The notes under the pieces were generated by a model. It ran no database searches. It had not been told where the DNA came from and saw only the letters and a program-made list of their open reading frames with translations. This document shows positions 8,141 through 17,921 of a stretch of 64,000 bases of DNA, one piece after another. The stretch's first letter is position 1. Each line of letters starts with the position of its first letter. This DNA is from Paenibacillus sp. MAHUQ-63. Its GTDB lineage: Bacteria > Bacillota > Bacilli > Paenibacillales > NBRC-103111. A program made the position numbers and the translations under genes. The stretch spans positions 62,001-126,000 of the forward strand of contig NZ_JARADB010000007.1 of assembly GCF_028765165.1 (NCBI RefSeq), written 5' to 3'.

Positions 8141-9723
8141 GAAAAATCCGATGCATCATTGTGGAAGACGAAGAGTTGATTGTGGAGCGGCTGAAGTTGT
8201 TTTTCACCAAACATGACGACCGTTTCGATCTGATCGGACATGCCTATTCGGGGCAAGAAGGCATACAGCTCGCTTTGCAGCTGCAACCGGATATCGTCGT
8301 AACGGATATCGTCATGCCAGGCATGGACGGCATCATGATGATTCAATCGTTGAAAGAGAGGCTGCCTTCGACGTTCTATATCATTCTGACGGCATACGCC
8401 AAATTCGAATATGCAAGAAGCGCTCTCCATCTTGAAGTGCAAGAGTACGTGAACAAGGTCCCGATGGATGAAGAGGCGATCCTCAAGGCGCTCGAGAAAA
8501 CGTCATACCGCATCGTGGAGTTTGAAATGAAGCGAAGGCTGCAGCAGACCCATAGGGAGCATATGTACCGTATTAGGAAACAAATTCTTAAGGAGATTAT
8601 CGGGGGGGAGTTACATCCATCCCGCATGGAGGTTTTGGCGAAGGACCTGCAATTTCATTTCATACCGAGTTTCTACAATGGTTTTGTGATTGAACTGGAT
8701 TCGATTGAACATGTTTCACATTTGAGCCAAGCGGATAAGAGCCTGATCAGATTCGCGATGATGAACATTGCCGAGGAAACGATTCAGAGTCATACCCAAG
8801 GGTTTTGTAGCGAGATTGCGGAAGATCGCCTGTTCGGTATTCTTACATGGCCTCATATGTACAGCGATAGTGAAAATAACCAGCGCTGCTTGACGTTAGG
8901 CAATGAGCTTATTGCCAATATGCGCAATTATTTAAAGTTCTCCGTTTCAATCGGCTTTAGCGGCATTGCCAAGGGGTGGGAGCAGCTGCCCAAAGTCTAC
9001 AAAGAAGCAGCGGACATTTTTGAAGATGTTTATTATAAGGATAAAGGAGCTATCTTAACGCCACTCCACCGGATTCGCTACGAGGCACGAAATGTAGATG
9101 AGCTGCACGTTAAAATTCAGGATTTTATGCAGCATCTGCAATCGGGATCTCAACATGAGCTTTTATTGACTAGGCTGCGTGATATGAAAAGCTGGGTTGA
9201 TCATCACAAAATTCCGAGAACACAGATGATTCCGATCGTTCTCCATCTGCTGGAATCGATTCGGCGAAGACTGCAAGATCAACATAGAACCGCTCCGCTG
9301 ATTCAGGTTGACACGATAAAATCACAGAGCTTCAACAAACAGTGGGAGTTTCTATTGGGCTATCTGGAGAATGGTTTTGCCGCAGCCGCTAAACATTCGA
9401 GAAAGCCTGAAATTGTGAAGGCGAAAGAGTTCATTGCCCTCCATATCACGGAACGTATTTCATTGGGCGAGGTTGCCGAGCATGTGAACTTGACTCCCGC
9501 TTACTTCAGCGGACTTTTCAAAAAAGAAGAGTCCGTAAGCTTAGTTGACTATATTAATCAACGCAAGGTTGAACTCGCTGCGGAGATGCTGAAGAAGAGG
9601 GATTATTCCAATCAGGAGCTGGGAGATGCCATTGGCATTTATAATGAGCGTTATTTTATAACGTTATTTAAACAGTTCATAGGAGAGTCTCCGCAGAAGT
9701 ATAGGAAACGATGGTTTACTTAA
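8137..9723 (+). CDS. Response regulator, YesN/AraC family
   Basis: The 528-residue regulator has an N-terminal receiver domain with the acidic pocket EDEE and phospho-acceptor Asp57 in VVTDIVMPGMDG, a central region of about 270 residues, and a C-terminal AraC-type double helix-turn-helix (about 425-528) with the ending ESPQKYRKRWF. It is translationally coupled to the kinase through an ATGA overlap. By family precedent it activates nearby carbohydrate transport genes; the transporter upstream and the GH43-like gene downstream are the obvious targets, which is inference from position. Confidence 0.88.
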   Translation: MRKIRCIIVEDEELIVERLKLFFTKHDDRFDLIGHAYSGQEGIQLALQLQPDIVVTDIVMPGMDGIMMIQSLKERLPSTFYIILTAYAKFEYARSALHLEVQEYVNKVPMDEEAILKALEKTSYRIVEFEMKRRLQQTHREHMYRIRKQILKEIIGGELHPSRMEVLAKDLQFHFIPSFYNGFVIELDSIEHVSHLSQADKSLIRFAMMNIAEETIQSHTQGFCSEIAEDRLFGILTWPHMYSDSENNQRCLTLGNELIANMRNYLKFSVSIGFSGIAKGWEQLPKVYKEAADIFEDVYYKDKGAILTPLHRIRYEARNVDELHVKIQDFMQHLQSGSQHELLLTRLRDMKSWVDHHKIPRTQMIPIVLHLLESIRRRLQDQHRTAPLIQVDTIKSQSFNKQWEFLLGYLENGFAAAAKHSRKPEIVKAKEFIALHITERISLGEVAEHVNLTPAYFSGLFKKEESVSLVDYINQRKVELAAEMLKKRDYSNQELGDAIGIYNERYFITLFKQFIGESPQKYRKRWFT

Positions 9724-9744
9724 CCTCAAACGGTTGAAATGCAA

Positions 9745-9778
9745 GGCCCATGAACGTATTCATGGGTCTTCTTTGTTT
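9745..9778 (+). terminator. Terminator after yesN-type gene
   Basis: A 9-bp stem (GCCCATGAA with TTCATGGGT, loop CGTA) is followed by a T-rich stretch CTTCTTTGTTTTC, shortly after the response regulator stop. Confidence 0.75.
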
Positions 9779-9921
9779 TCGAAAAATTTTAAATCAATGC
9801 CCATAAATCTCGAACAAGCTCATCGGCCTGCGGCTATACAATAAGGCTGGGAATGTCAGACAAGACGATTCAATTTTCTTAAATCAGAAGGAAGCAGGGA
9901 AGAAGAAAGGGGCACCTATTC

Positions 9922-10938
9922 ATGGACATTTATTCCAAAGTGAAGCAAGTTCCGCACGCGGCAAAAATGATGGATGATGAGTACTATATCTGGTGTACAA
10001 GTGTTGTAGAAGGCCATGACGGGAAGTATCATATGCTTTATTCGCGGTGGCCGAAGAGCTTAGGCCATTATGCTTGGGTTACGGATTCAGAGGTTGCTTA
10101 TGCCGTAGCCGATCATGCGTTAGGGCCGTATGAGTTCCAAAGTGTGGCCTTACTGCGAAGAGGAGCAAGTTATTGGGACGGCGTCTGCACGCATAACCCT
10201 ACAATAACGAGAATTGGAGATTTATATTATCTCTATTATACAGGTACGACTGGTAAAGCGAAGGTTCGGCAGCCTGCTTCGATGTCCGATCCGGAATGGT
10301 GGGAATATCGCAATAACCAGAGAATCGGTGTCGCCGTGGCTGAGCACCCGGCTGGTCCATGGCAGCGTTTCGATCGTCCTGCGATCGATATTAGTGATGA
10401 ATCAACTGCGTTTGATTCCTTGGCGGTTACCAATCCCAGCGCGACAACGCGTCCGGATGGGGGCGTGCTTGTAATCTACAAGGGGATAACTCGCTGCGAT
10501 CGCTTGCAAGGCGGACAAGTGCTTTATGGAGCAGCTATTGCCGATAAACCGGAAGGGCCTTATGTCAAACAAGAAGGACATGTTTTTGAACATGCAGGTA
10601 CAGGTGATCATTGGATGGTTGCGGAGGATCCGTTTATTTGGCATGATCTTGACCGTTATTACGCCTTAACGCGGGATGTCGTAGGGATCTTCACAGGTGA
10701 GAACGGCGGAATTGCATTATTCGAATCTTATGACGGGTTGAATTGGCAAGCGGCAGCTCAACCGAAAGCTTTGGGGAACGAGTTTCAATGGGAGGATGGC
10801 ACTTTCAGTGGAACCAAGCTGGAGAGGCCCCAGTTATTGATTAAAGACGGCGTCCCGCAAGTGTTGTTCGGGGCCGTAGATGTGAACATGCCGGACCGTC
10901 GGTCGCATTCGTTCAGTGTGTTTATTCCGCTCGTTTAG
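9922..10938 (+). CDS. GH43-like five-bladed propeller glycosidase
   Basis: The 338-residue product has no signal peptide and shows repeated YYLYYTG, FIWHDLDRYYALTRD and AVTNPSATTRPDG blade motifs of the GH43/GH32/GH117-like beta-propeller hydrolases. An Asp in the first blade (MDDEYYIWCTSVV) and a Glu in VAEDPF fit the catalytic pattern of that clan, but I cannot assign the exact family or substrate. GAAAGGGG lies upstream of the ATG. It would act in the cytoplasm on sugar imported by the neighbouring transporter. It stands between the two-component system and the convergent alpha-galactosidase gene. Confidence 0.72.
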   Translation: MDIYSKVKQVPHAAKMMDDEYYIWCTSVVEGHDGKYHMLYSRWPKSLGHYAWVTDSEVAYAVADHALGPYEFQSVALLRRGASYWDGVCTHNPTITRIGDLYYLYYTGTTGKAKVRQPASMSDPEWWEYRNNQRIGVAVAEHPAGPWQRFDRPAIDISDESTAFDSLAVTNPSATTRPDGGVLVIYKGITRCDRLQGGQVLYGAAIADKPEGPYVKQEGHVFEHAGTGDHWMVAEDPFIWHDLDRYYALTRDVVGIFTGENGGIALFESYDGLNWQAAAQPKALGNEFQWEDGTFSGTKLERPQLLIKDGVPQVLFGAVDVNMPDRRSHSFSVFIPLV

Positions 10939-11092
10939 CCATTTGAAGAAGAGAACTGAATGGCCAAAAGAAAAGCAGGCAGCCACTGATGAAAATTACG
11001 AGGCTCGAACTCTTCAAGGTGCCGCCAAGAGGGTGGTACGGCAGCGGAATGGTAATCGGCAGGCTATTCGTGTGGCCTGCCCGTAACATGAA

Positions 11093-11145
11093 AGCCCGAA
11101 TAAGGCCCTGCGAAGTGAAGCATTTCGCAAGGCTTTATTCGGGCT
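11093..11145. terminator. Long hairpin between GH43-like and alpha-galactosidase genes
   Basis: Arms of 22 bases (11093-11114 and 11124-11145) pair with only two mismatches that become G-U in RNA. It lies 8 bases beyond the alpha-galactosidase stop on the minus strand and probably terminates that gene; the T-run is short. Confidence 0.7.
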
Positions 11146-11152
11146 ATAATAG

Positions 11153-13342
11153 TTAGGCTTCGATGCGGAAGCGGTAGAGCGCGCTTTGGAAGTCGCCGCG
11201 CTGACGAGGAAGAGGCAGTCCCGCATACATTAACTCGTCGCCGCCGTATACGTCGTTGCTGCTCAGGTCGCGGTAATTACGCTGCGGATCGAGCCCTTTC
11301 AGCTTAAGGCGCTTGAACGGATCGTTAGGCTCAGCCAGTATGTTGAAGTAGCATGCCAACACATCCCGGCCGTCCTCGGATACGAACATCCAAGCGGCAT
11401 CCAAGCCCTCGAACGGGCTCAAGAGACGGTAGAAGCGGCCGAATTGCACGAATTCCCTCAGCTCTTTGTACTGGGCGACTTGCTGCTTGGCAAGCTCGCG
11501 CTCTTCATCCGTAAACGTCGTCAGATCCAGCTCGTAGCCGAAGTTGCCCGACATCGCGACATCTCCGCGCATGGCCAGCGTTGTCATCCGGTGCACCTGG
11601 TGATTCGGCACAGCGGAGACGTGGGCGCCCATCGAGGAGATCGGGTAGACGAGGCTTGTGCCGTACTGGATCTTCAAGCGCACGACCGCATCGGTATTGT
11701 CGCTGGTCCATGTTTGCGGCATATAGTGCAGAATGCCCGGATCGAACCGGCCGCCGCCGCCGGAGCAGCTCTCGAAGAGCACATTCGGGAAGGCGGATGT
11801 GATCCGTTCCATAACCGCATACAAGCCCAGCATGTAACGGTGAGCAGTCTCTCTCTGACGTTCCGGCGGCAATGCGGCGGAGCCGATCTCCGTCATATGC
11901 CGGTTCATGTCCCATTTCACATAGGTAATGGGTGCACTAGCCAGCACGCCGGAAACCGTATTGACGATATAGTCGCACACCTCGGGGCGGGTTAAGTCGA
12001 GAATGAGCTGGCTCCGTCCTTCCGACCGGGTGCGGTTCGGCACGTGCAGGCACCAGTCGGGGTGGGCCCGGTACAGCTCGCTGTCGCGGGAAATCATCTC
12101 GGGCTCGAACCAGAGACCGAACTGCAAGCCCAAGCGGTTGACGCGAACGGCTAGATCCTCCAAGCCATCCGTCAGCTTGGCCTCATTGACGAACCAATCG
12201 CCCAGCGAGGTCGTGTCGTCGTTCCGTTTGCCGAACCAGCCGTCATCCAGCACGAACAGCTCGATGCCAAGCTCTTGGCCGGCCTTTGCGATTTGTTCGA
12301 TTTTCTCAGCGTTAAAGTCGAAATACGTTGCTTCCCAGTTATTAATAAGCACGGGACGCGGCTTGTCGCGAAATGCTCCACGGCAGAGGCGTGTCCGGTA
12401 CAGCTCGTGGAACGTCTGGGACATGCCGGTAAGGCCCTTGTTCGAGTACACCATGATCGCTTCCGGCGTTTGGAACGACTCGCCAGGCTCCAGCAGCCAG
12501 GAGAAATCGAACGGATTGATCCCCATGGCAATGCGCGTCGTATACATTTGGTCAACCTCGACGGATGCCAGGAAATTGCCGCTGTATACGAGGTTGAAGC
12601 CGTATACGCTGCCGCTGTCCTCGGTCGCACCGTGCGCAAGCAGGGCCAGGAACGGATTATGCTGATGGCTGCTCGCACCACGGCGGCTCTCGATGGATTG
12701 CGTGCCCGGTTTAAGCGCTCTCCGCTCGATGTAGCGTTCTCTTGCCCAAGCTCCGGAGAGGTGCAGCATGTCGAATTTGTCATGCGGGAAATCCACATTG
12801 AGGCTGAGCGCTCTCAGCAGCCGGAGCGGCTCTTGGCCTAGATTCACGAACCGGATGCTGCGGGCGATGGCTTCATGCCGGGCAAAGGCGGTGTAGCTCA
12901 GAATCGCCTGAAGCCCGATGAGCTTGTCCTCCAGCACAATCTCCAGCGTTTGCGCCTCAGCGTCATCTTCCGTATAGGTGGCAGGCAGTCCAGTCAGCGG
13001 GGCTTTGCCCTGGGTAATCGTATGAGAGACATACTTCAAATCGGTCACCGTCGTCCCGTTAGCCAGCTGCACTTGATAGGCCGGCGCACGGAAGTCGGAG
13101 TTGCCGTAGCCGGGGTACTCGAGCGGAAGCATGTCCAAGGAGTAGGATCTGTCGGGCGGCTCGGGATTCGGAGAGAATGCGCGGTCCGTCGTGCGGATCA
13201 GACGATCCGGCTTCACGTCACGGACGGGATCTCCCCAGTACAGATGGGCCAAATGACCCGATTTATAAATGTGCAGCACATAGCTGGAACGGCCGGCTTG
13301 CAAATGAAATAAGCGCTGCTGAGCATCAAACAGGATGGACAT
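11153..13342 (-). CDS. aga: Alpha-galactosidase, GH36 (AgaN type)
   Basis: The 729-residue enzyme hydrolyses terminal alpha-1,6-galactose from raffinose-type sugars or galactomannan fragments. The catalytic nucleophile is Asp478 in KWDMNRHMTEIG and the acid/base is Asp548 in WTSDNTDA; length and both positions agree with the well-studied Geobacillus tetrameric GH36 enzymes. The Cys-Gly stretch SCSGGGGRFD and the FVLDDGWFGKR box are also present. There is no signal peptide, so it acts in the cytoplasm. The start at 13342 is chosen for the GAGGTG site 9 bases upstream, rather than the longer frame to 13393. It is divergent from the AraC-type regulator, which probably controls it. Confidence 0.93.
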   Translation of the reverse strand: MSILFDAQQRLFHLQAGRSSYVLHIYKSGHLAHLYWGDPVRDVKPDRLIRTTDRAFSPNPEPPDRSYSLDMLPLEYPGYGNSDFRAPAYQVQLANGTTVTDLKYVSHTITQGKAPLTGLPATYTEDDAEAQTLEIVLEDKLIGLQAILSYTAFARHEAIARSIRFVNLGQEPLRLLRALSLNVDFPHDKFDMLHLSGAWARERYIERRALKPGTQSIESRRGASSHQHNPFLALLAHGATEDSGSVYGFNLVYSGNFLASVEVDQMYTTRIAMGINPFDFSWLLEPGESFQTPEAIMVYSNKGLTGMSQTFHELYRTRLCRGAFRDKPRPVLINNWEATYFDFNAEKIEQIAKAGQELGIELFVLDDGWFGKRNDDTTSLGDWFVNEAKLTDGLEDLAVRVNRLGLQFGLWFEPEMISRDSELYRAHPDWCLHVPNRTRSEGRSQLILDLTRPEVCDYIVNTVSGVLASAPITYVKWDMNRHMTEIGSAALPPERQRETAHRYMLGLYAVMERITSAFPNVLFESCSGGGGRFDPGILHYMPQTWTSDNTDAVVRLKIQYGTSLVYPISSMGAHVSAVPNHQVHRMTTLAMRGDVAMSGNFGYELDLTTFTDEERELAKQQVAQYKELREFVQFGRFYRLLSPFEGLDAAWMFVSEDGRDVLACYFNILAEPNDPFKRLKLKGLDPQRNYRDLSSNDVYGGDELMYAGLPLPRQRGDFQSALYRFRIEA

Positions 13343-13527
13343 AAGAAGAAACACCTCATACTTTCTATCATTCATTCTAGTTAGAATATCCATCCATAAT
13401 AATCACAATCGCCGTAAATTCCTATGGAGAAAAGGAGGATGAATATGTAGGGATGTAGACTATCCCCAAATTCATGCGGCATATGTTACAATGAGACCAC
13501 GAATATGGACTGATTTTGGAGGAATTT

Positions 13528-15777
13528 ATGCCTTCGCGTTACTCATTTCTGATCAAACTCATCGTGACGACGTCGCTCATCAGCGCTCTGCCTTTGCTAT
13601 GCTTAGGTGTATACGCTTTCTTTCAGTCGACCTCCACCGTTCAAGCTAAGGTGAACGAAGCGAATGTATTTATTTTGCAGCAATCGCAGAGCCGGGTCGA
13701 GCAGATTCTCAAAGTCGTCGACCAAGTCTCGGGCCGCTATGCGGAGACGCCTTTCGTCGTGAATGCCGTCGGCAGGCGAATGGAAATTGAAGATTTTCAA
13801 GATATCGAGCTGTTGGTCAAAGGTCTGCTTGGCGTCCAGACGTATGAACTTGGCGTCAAATCCGTGGAGCTGCACAGCTTGCAGTACCGTTGGTTCATCA
13901 AAGACGGGGGCTTCTATTTCGGCACGGATACGACCAAAACGGTTAATGATTTAAATTCCGTCTATACGTCCCGGTGGATGCCAGATCAGGATGCCTCTTT
14001 CGCCGGAATTAAACTGGTAAAGACGATCCCGGCACTGGCTGCAGAGCCGAAGGGTTATCTATTCGTCCGGATGTCGAATACGGAATTGGCCAAGCTGCTG
14101 ACAGGCGGCTTCTCGACAAGGGAAACGATGGTTGTGGATGACAAGATGAACATTATCATCCACAGCGATCCGGCCAGAATCGGGCAAAATGTGCTTGCCG
14201 AGCCATGGGCCAAGGAGTTGAAGCAGCCCGGTCATTCGCAGGGATACATCAACAGCACGGTGTCCGGCAAGCCGTACAGCATCATCTACAATCAATCCCG
14301 CTACAATAATTGGACTTATGTATCGGTCATTCCGTTGGAAGAGGCGAAGAAGGAATCCGCAGCGATCGGATGGGCTACGCTTACAGCTTGCATCGTGCTG
14401 CTGCTGCTTGCTGCGCTGCTCTCCTATTGGGCGTCCAAGCGCATGTATTTTCCGGTGCGCAGCCTCATGGAGTTCACGATGCGCCATAGCAAGCAGCAAG
14501 GCGGGGGCTCAGCCGTGAAGGACGAGCTCCAGTGGATCGGCCATCAGGTCGCTTCGCTGCATCAATCCAAGGAACAATTGGAAGGCCAAATGAAAATCCA
14601 GGCCGGTCAGCTCGTCGATTACTTCATGCTGAAGCTGTTTCAGGGCGAGCTGCACCGCAGCGAGATGGAGGAGCAAGCGCTGCGGTTCCAGCTGCCGGCG
14701 TGGAGGCGCTATGCCGTTATGGTGCTGCAGATCGATACGCTCGATCAGACACGGTACCGCTCGAGTGAGCAGGATCTCCTACTATTCGCCATTAACAATA
14801 TGGCTGCGGAATTGATCCCAATGCCGAAGCGCATCCATGCCATGCCGATCGGCAATTACCAAGCGATCCTAGTAGGCAGCGATACGGAGGACCGCATGGA
14901 CCTGCTCGGCGAGTGGAGCGCACTGGCCATGTCGGTGCAAAGCGCAGCGGACGAGTATCTCGGCCTCAAGGTCAGCATTGGCATCTCCCGGCCCTATGAC
15001 CACTTGTTCGGGACGGCCGGAGCCTTCCTTGAAGCCAAGGAAGCGCTGCAGTACCGCATTCGACTAGGGGAGAAAGCGATTCTTCATCTCGACGATCTGA
15101 AGCCGAAGCAGGCGCCCAGTCATTATTATCCGCACCATCTGGTGTCGGAATTGACGCAGGCGATCGCTTTTCTGGATAAAGACAAGGCGGGCGAACTGCT
15201 TCAGCAGTTTATTATGGAGGTGCTGCGCGTAGAGACCGATCCGAACGTGTACCGGATGTCCTTCGCCATGCTGCTGACGGACCTCCTCCGGGTCTTGTAC
15301 GATGCCGGAGAGGTGCTGTCGCACGATCAGCGCAACGCCTATGAACAGATGCTCCGGCTGAAGACTCCGCAGGAGATCGAAGCCTGGTTCAAGGTGCAAA
15401 TGATCGATCCGATGATGGAGCTGACCCGCAAGCGGCACGAAACGTCGGGCAAAAGCATCTCACGCTCGGTCATGGATCTCATTCACGCCCACTACGACAG
15501 CGAGTTGACGCTGGAGCAGTGCGCGCTGCAATTAAATTACAGCACACACTACATCCGCCGGATGTTCCGCAAAGAAACCGGCATGAATTTCAGCGATTAC
15601 TTATCCGGTTACCGGCATGACATGGCCAAGAGCTGGCTCAGCGGGACCGAGATGAAAATTACCGAAATCGCCGAAAGGCTGCAGTACACGAATGCCCAGA
15701 ATTTCATCCGTCAATTTCGCAAGCTCGAAGGCATGACGCCCGGCCAGTACAGGGAGCAGATTCGCAAATCGAGTTGA
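13528..15777 (+). CDS. Membrane-anchored AraC regulator with Cache-like sensor
   Basis: The 749-residue one-component regulator has a membrane helix near residues 8-28, an extracellular sensing region to about 280, a second helix near 285-305, a cytoplasmic middle region and a C-terminal AraC double helix-turn-helix (about 650-749) ending in TPGQYREQIR. Such proteins sense sugars outside the cell and activate transport genes. The ATG at 13528 has GGAGGA 5 bases upstream; the in-frame TTG at 13516 overlaps that site and is rejected. A TACAAT box at 13487-13492 may be its promoter. The lpl transporter downstream and the divergent alpha-galactosidase are the likely targets. Confidence 0.87.
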   Translation: MPSRYSFLIKLIVTTSLISALPLLCLGVYAFFQSTSTVQAKVNEANVFILQQSQSRVEQILKVVDQVSGRYAETPFVVNAVGRRMEIEDFQDIELLVKGLLGVQTYELGVKSVELHSLQYRWFIKDGGFYFGTDTTKTVNDLNSVYTSRWMPDQDASFAGIKLVKTIPALAAEPKGYLFVRMSNTELAKLLTGGFSTRETMVVDDKMNIIIHSDPARIGQNVLAEPWAKELKQPGHSQGYINSTVSGKPYSIIYNQSRYNNWTYVSVIPLEEAKKESAAIGWATLTACIVLLLLAALLSYWASKRMYFPVRSLMEFTMRHSKQQGGGSAVKDELQWIGHQVASLHQSKEQLEGQMKIQAGQLVDYFMLKLFQGELHRSEMEEQALRFQLPAWRRYAVMVLQIDTLDQTRYRSSEQDLLLFAINNMAAELIPMPKRIHAMPIGNYQAILVGSDTEDRMDLLGEWSALAMSVQSAADEYLGLKVSIGISRPYDHLFGTAGAFLEAKEALQYRIRLGEKAILHLDDLKPKQAPSHYYPHHLVSELTQAIAFLDKDKAGELLQQFIMEVLRVETDPNVYRMSFAMLLTDLLRVLYDAGEVLSHDQRNAYEQMLRLKTPQEIEAWFKVQMIDPMMELTRKRHETSGKSISRSVMDLIHAHYDSELTLEQCALQLNYSTHYIRRMFRKETGMNFSDYLSGYRHDMAKSWLSGTEMKITEIAERLQYTNAQNFIRQFRKLEGMTPGQYREQIRKSS

Positions 15778-15790
15778 CGATTTATTCAAG

Positions 15791-15814
15791 AGCCACCCAT
15801 ACGGGTGGCTTTTT
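15791..15814 (+). terminator. Terminator after AraC-type regulator
   Basis: An 8-bp GC-rich stem (AGCCACCC with GGGTGGCT, loop ATAC) is followed by TTTT. Confidence 0.85.
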
Positions 15815-15989
15815 GGCGTCGTTCAATGATTATTCCGAGGGCCGCTGATGATTATACAGATGATGATGCAGCTTGAAATAGCGGGTTTCACCAGGTATTC
15901 AAGCAGATGGAGCGCTGCTGATTATTGCAAGCAATTTGCTGCCTCGATATGCTAACGCTGTCACATCAAACGAGGAGGACGAGGCGAAG

Positions 15990-16946
15990 GTGGAACTGAC
16001 TTCCAAACCGTTACAAGCGGATACGGGTGCCAAAAGCAAGGCTCGCCGGAGGCTGGGCCGTTTGCTGAAAAACAAATGGCTGTACGCGATGGCGCTACCC
16101 GGCATGCTCTATTTCATTATTTTTCGTTATTTGCCCATGTGGGGGCTGTTGATTTCCTTTCAAGACTACCAGCCGGCTTTAGGGATGCTGCACAGCAAGT
16201 GGGTGGGACTGAAACATTTCGAGAGATTCTTTTTTGACGCGTCGTTCGGCATGCTGTTCAAAAATACGATTATCCTCGCCGTGTACAATCTCGTCTTTTT
16301 CTTCCCGCTGCCGATTATTCTGGCGCTCCTTCTTAACGAAGTGCGCAGGGAAGTGTTCAAGCGCAGCATCCAGACGATTGTGTACATTCCCCATTTCGTA
16401 TCTTGGGTGGTCGTCGTCGGGATCTCTTACATTTTCTTTACGACTGAAGGCGGGATTGTCAACGATCTGCTGGTCTCATTGGGTCTGCCGAAAGTGGAGT
16501 TTCTGATCTCCAGCGAGTGGTTCCGGACGATGATCGTTTCGCAAGTGGTATGGAAGGAAACGGGCTGGGGGACGATTATTTTCCTTGCGGCGCTGGCCGG
16601 CGTGGATCCGCAGCTGTATGAGGCGGCCCGAATCGACGGGGCCAACCGGTTCCGCCAATTATGGCATATTACGCTTCCGGCGATTCGCAGTGTCATTGTC
16701 ATTCTGTTCATTCTGCGGCTCGGATCGTTCCTGGATACGGGTTTCGAACAAATCTTCCTGATGCTGAACGCCATGAACCGCGAGGTAGGCGAAGTATTCG
16801 ATACGTACGTTTACAATGTCGGCATTCAGCAAGGCCAATTCAGTTATAGTACGGCCGTCGGATTGTTCAAGTCGATCGTCGGTCTGGTGCTGGTGGTCGG
16901 CGCCAACCGGTTGGCCAAAAAATTCGGCGAAAGCGGCCTGTATTAA
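15990..16946 (+). CDS. Carbohydrate ABC permease, LplB family (second copy)
   Basis: The 318-residue permease is the paralogue of the LplB-type protein at 2722, with the EAA loop YEAARIDGANRFRQLWHITLP and the ending ANRLAKKFGESGLY. A GTG start at 15990 is chosen because GAGGAGG sits 11 bases before it; a longer frame from a TTG at 15936 lacks a site. The N-terminus carries a basic cytoplasmic stretch (KSKARRRLGRLLKNKW) before the first helix. It heads a three-gene operon placed just after the AraC-type regulator and, by position, probably imports an alpha-galactoside. Confidence 0.87.
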   Translation: MELTSKPLQADTGAKSKARRRLGRLLKNKWLYAMALPGMLYFIIFRYLPMWGLLISFQDYQPALGMLHSKWVGLKHFERFFFDASFGMLFKNTIILAVYNLVFFFPLPIILALLLNEVRREVFKRSIQTIVYIPHFVSWVVVVGISYIFFTTEGGIVNDLLVSLGLPKVEFLISSEWFRTMIVSQVVWKETGWGTIIFLAALAGVDPQLYEAARIDGANRFRQLWHITLPAIRSVIVILFILRLGSFLDTGFEQIFLMLNAMNREVGEVFDTYVYNVGIQQGQFSYSTAVGLFKSIVGLVLVVGANRLAKKFGESGLY

Positions 16947-16964
16947 AGAAGGGATTGGTGATCC

Positions 16965-17843
16965 ATGATCAACAGAAGTTTGGGCAGCCGTATGTTTGAC
17001 GGCTTCAATTACACATTTCTCAGTTTATTCGCCCTGGTCACACTACTGCCGTTCATTTACATTATTTCGGTTTCTTTTGCAGAGCCGGAGGAAGTGCTGA
17101 GGCGCGGATTCATCCTGTTCCCGACGACGTTCTCGCTGGAAGGGTACCGTTATATTTTCTCGACGCAAACCATTGTCAACAGCTTATTCGTCACGATCGG
17201 CATTACGGTGGCCGGAACCTTCATTAACTTATTGTTCACGTCGCTGCTCGCCTATCCGCTATCACGGGCGGATTTTGCCGGGCGCAAGCTGTTCATGATG
17301 ATGATCGTCTTCACGATGCTGTTTCACGGCGGCATTCTGCCGACGTTCCTCGTCGTCAAAGCGTTGGGCATGCTGAACAGCTATTGGTCGCTGCTCATAC
17401 CGAATGCGATCAGCGCGTTCAATCTCATCGTGGTCGTGAGCTTTTTCCGCGAGCTGCCGGAAGGGCTGGAAGAGGCAGCCAAAATCGACGGCTGCAGCGA
17501 TGTCGGACTGCTTTTCCGGATCGTGCTGCCGCTCTCGGCGCCGGTGCTGGCCACCTTTGCCCTGTTTTATGCCGTGGGGCATTGGAACACCTTTTTCAAC
17601 GCGATCATGTATATCAACGATTCGAAAATGTGGCCGATTCAAGTGTGGCTGAGGCAGATCGTCATTTTATCCCAAGGCGGGATCGGAGACTCCACCCAGT
17701 TCGACCAGAACTACATCGCTCCGCCGTCAACCATCATCAAGATGGCCGTTATCGTCATCTCGACGGTACCTATTCTGATCGTGTACCCGTTCCTGCAAAA
17801 GCATTTCGCGAAAGGCGTTCTGCTCGGATCGGTGAAAGGGTAA
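16965..17843 (+). CDS. Carbohydrate ABC permease, LplC/YtcP family (second copy)
   Basis: The 292-residue protein is the MalG-type partner permease, with six predicted helices, the EAA loop EEAAKIDGCSDVGLLFRIVLPL and the family tail HFAKGVLLGSVKG. It begins 18 bases after the upstream permease gene with GAAGGGA before the ATG. It is more diverged from its counterpart at 3694 than expected for a recent duplication, so the two transporters probably serve different sugars. Confidence 0.87.
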   Translation: MINRSLGSRMFDGFNYTFLSLFALVTLLPFIYIISVSFAEPEEVLRRGFILFPTTFSLEGYRYIFSTQTIVNSLFVTIGITVAGTFINLLFTSLLAYPLSRADFAGRKLFMMMIVFTMLFHGGILPTFLVVKALGMLNSYWSLLIPNAISAFNLIVVVSFFRELPEGLEEAAKIDGCSDVGLLFRIVLPLSAPVLATFALFYAVGHWNTFFNAIMYINDSKMWPIQVWLRQIVILSQGGIGDSTQFDQNYIAPPSTIIKMAVIVISTVPILIVYPFLQKHFAKGVLLGSVKG

Positions 17844-17921
17844 CAGCCGGTAACAGGCCCGAAAACTATTGTGATCGGGCAGCATTCATATAGAATAAGA
17901 CTATGGGGAGGCATTGCCACA

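Noticed and set aside
11444..13312. Several long open frames on the plus strand opposite the alpha-galactosidase gene
   Set aside because: They are antisense frames kept open by the GC-rich codon bias of the GH36 gene, with no ribosome sites and Arg/Ser-rich products that resemble nothing.
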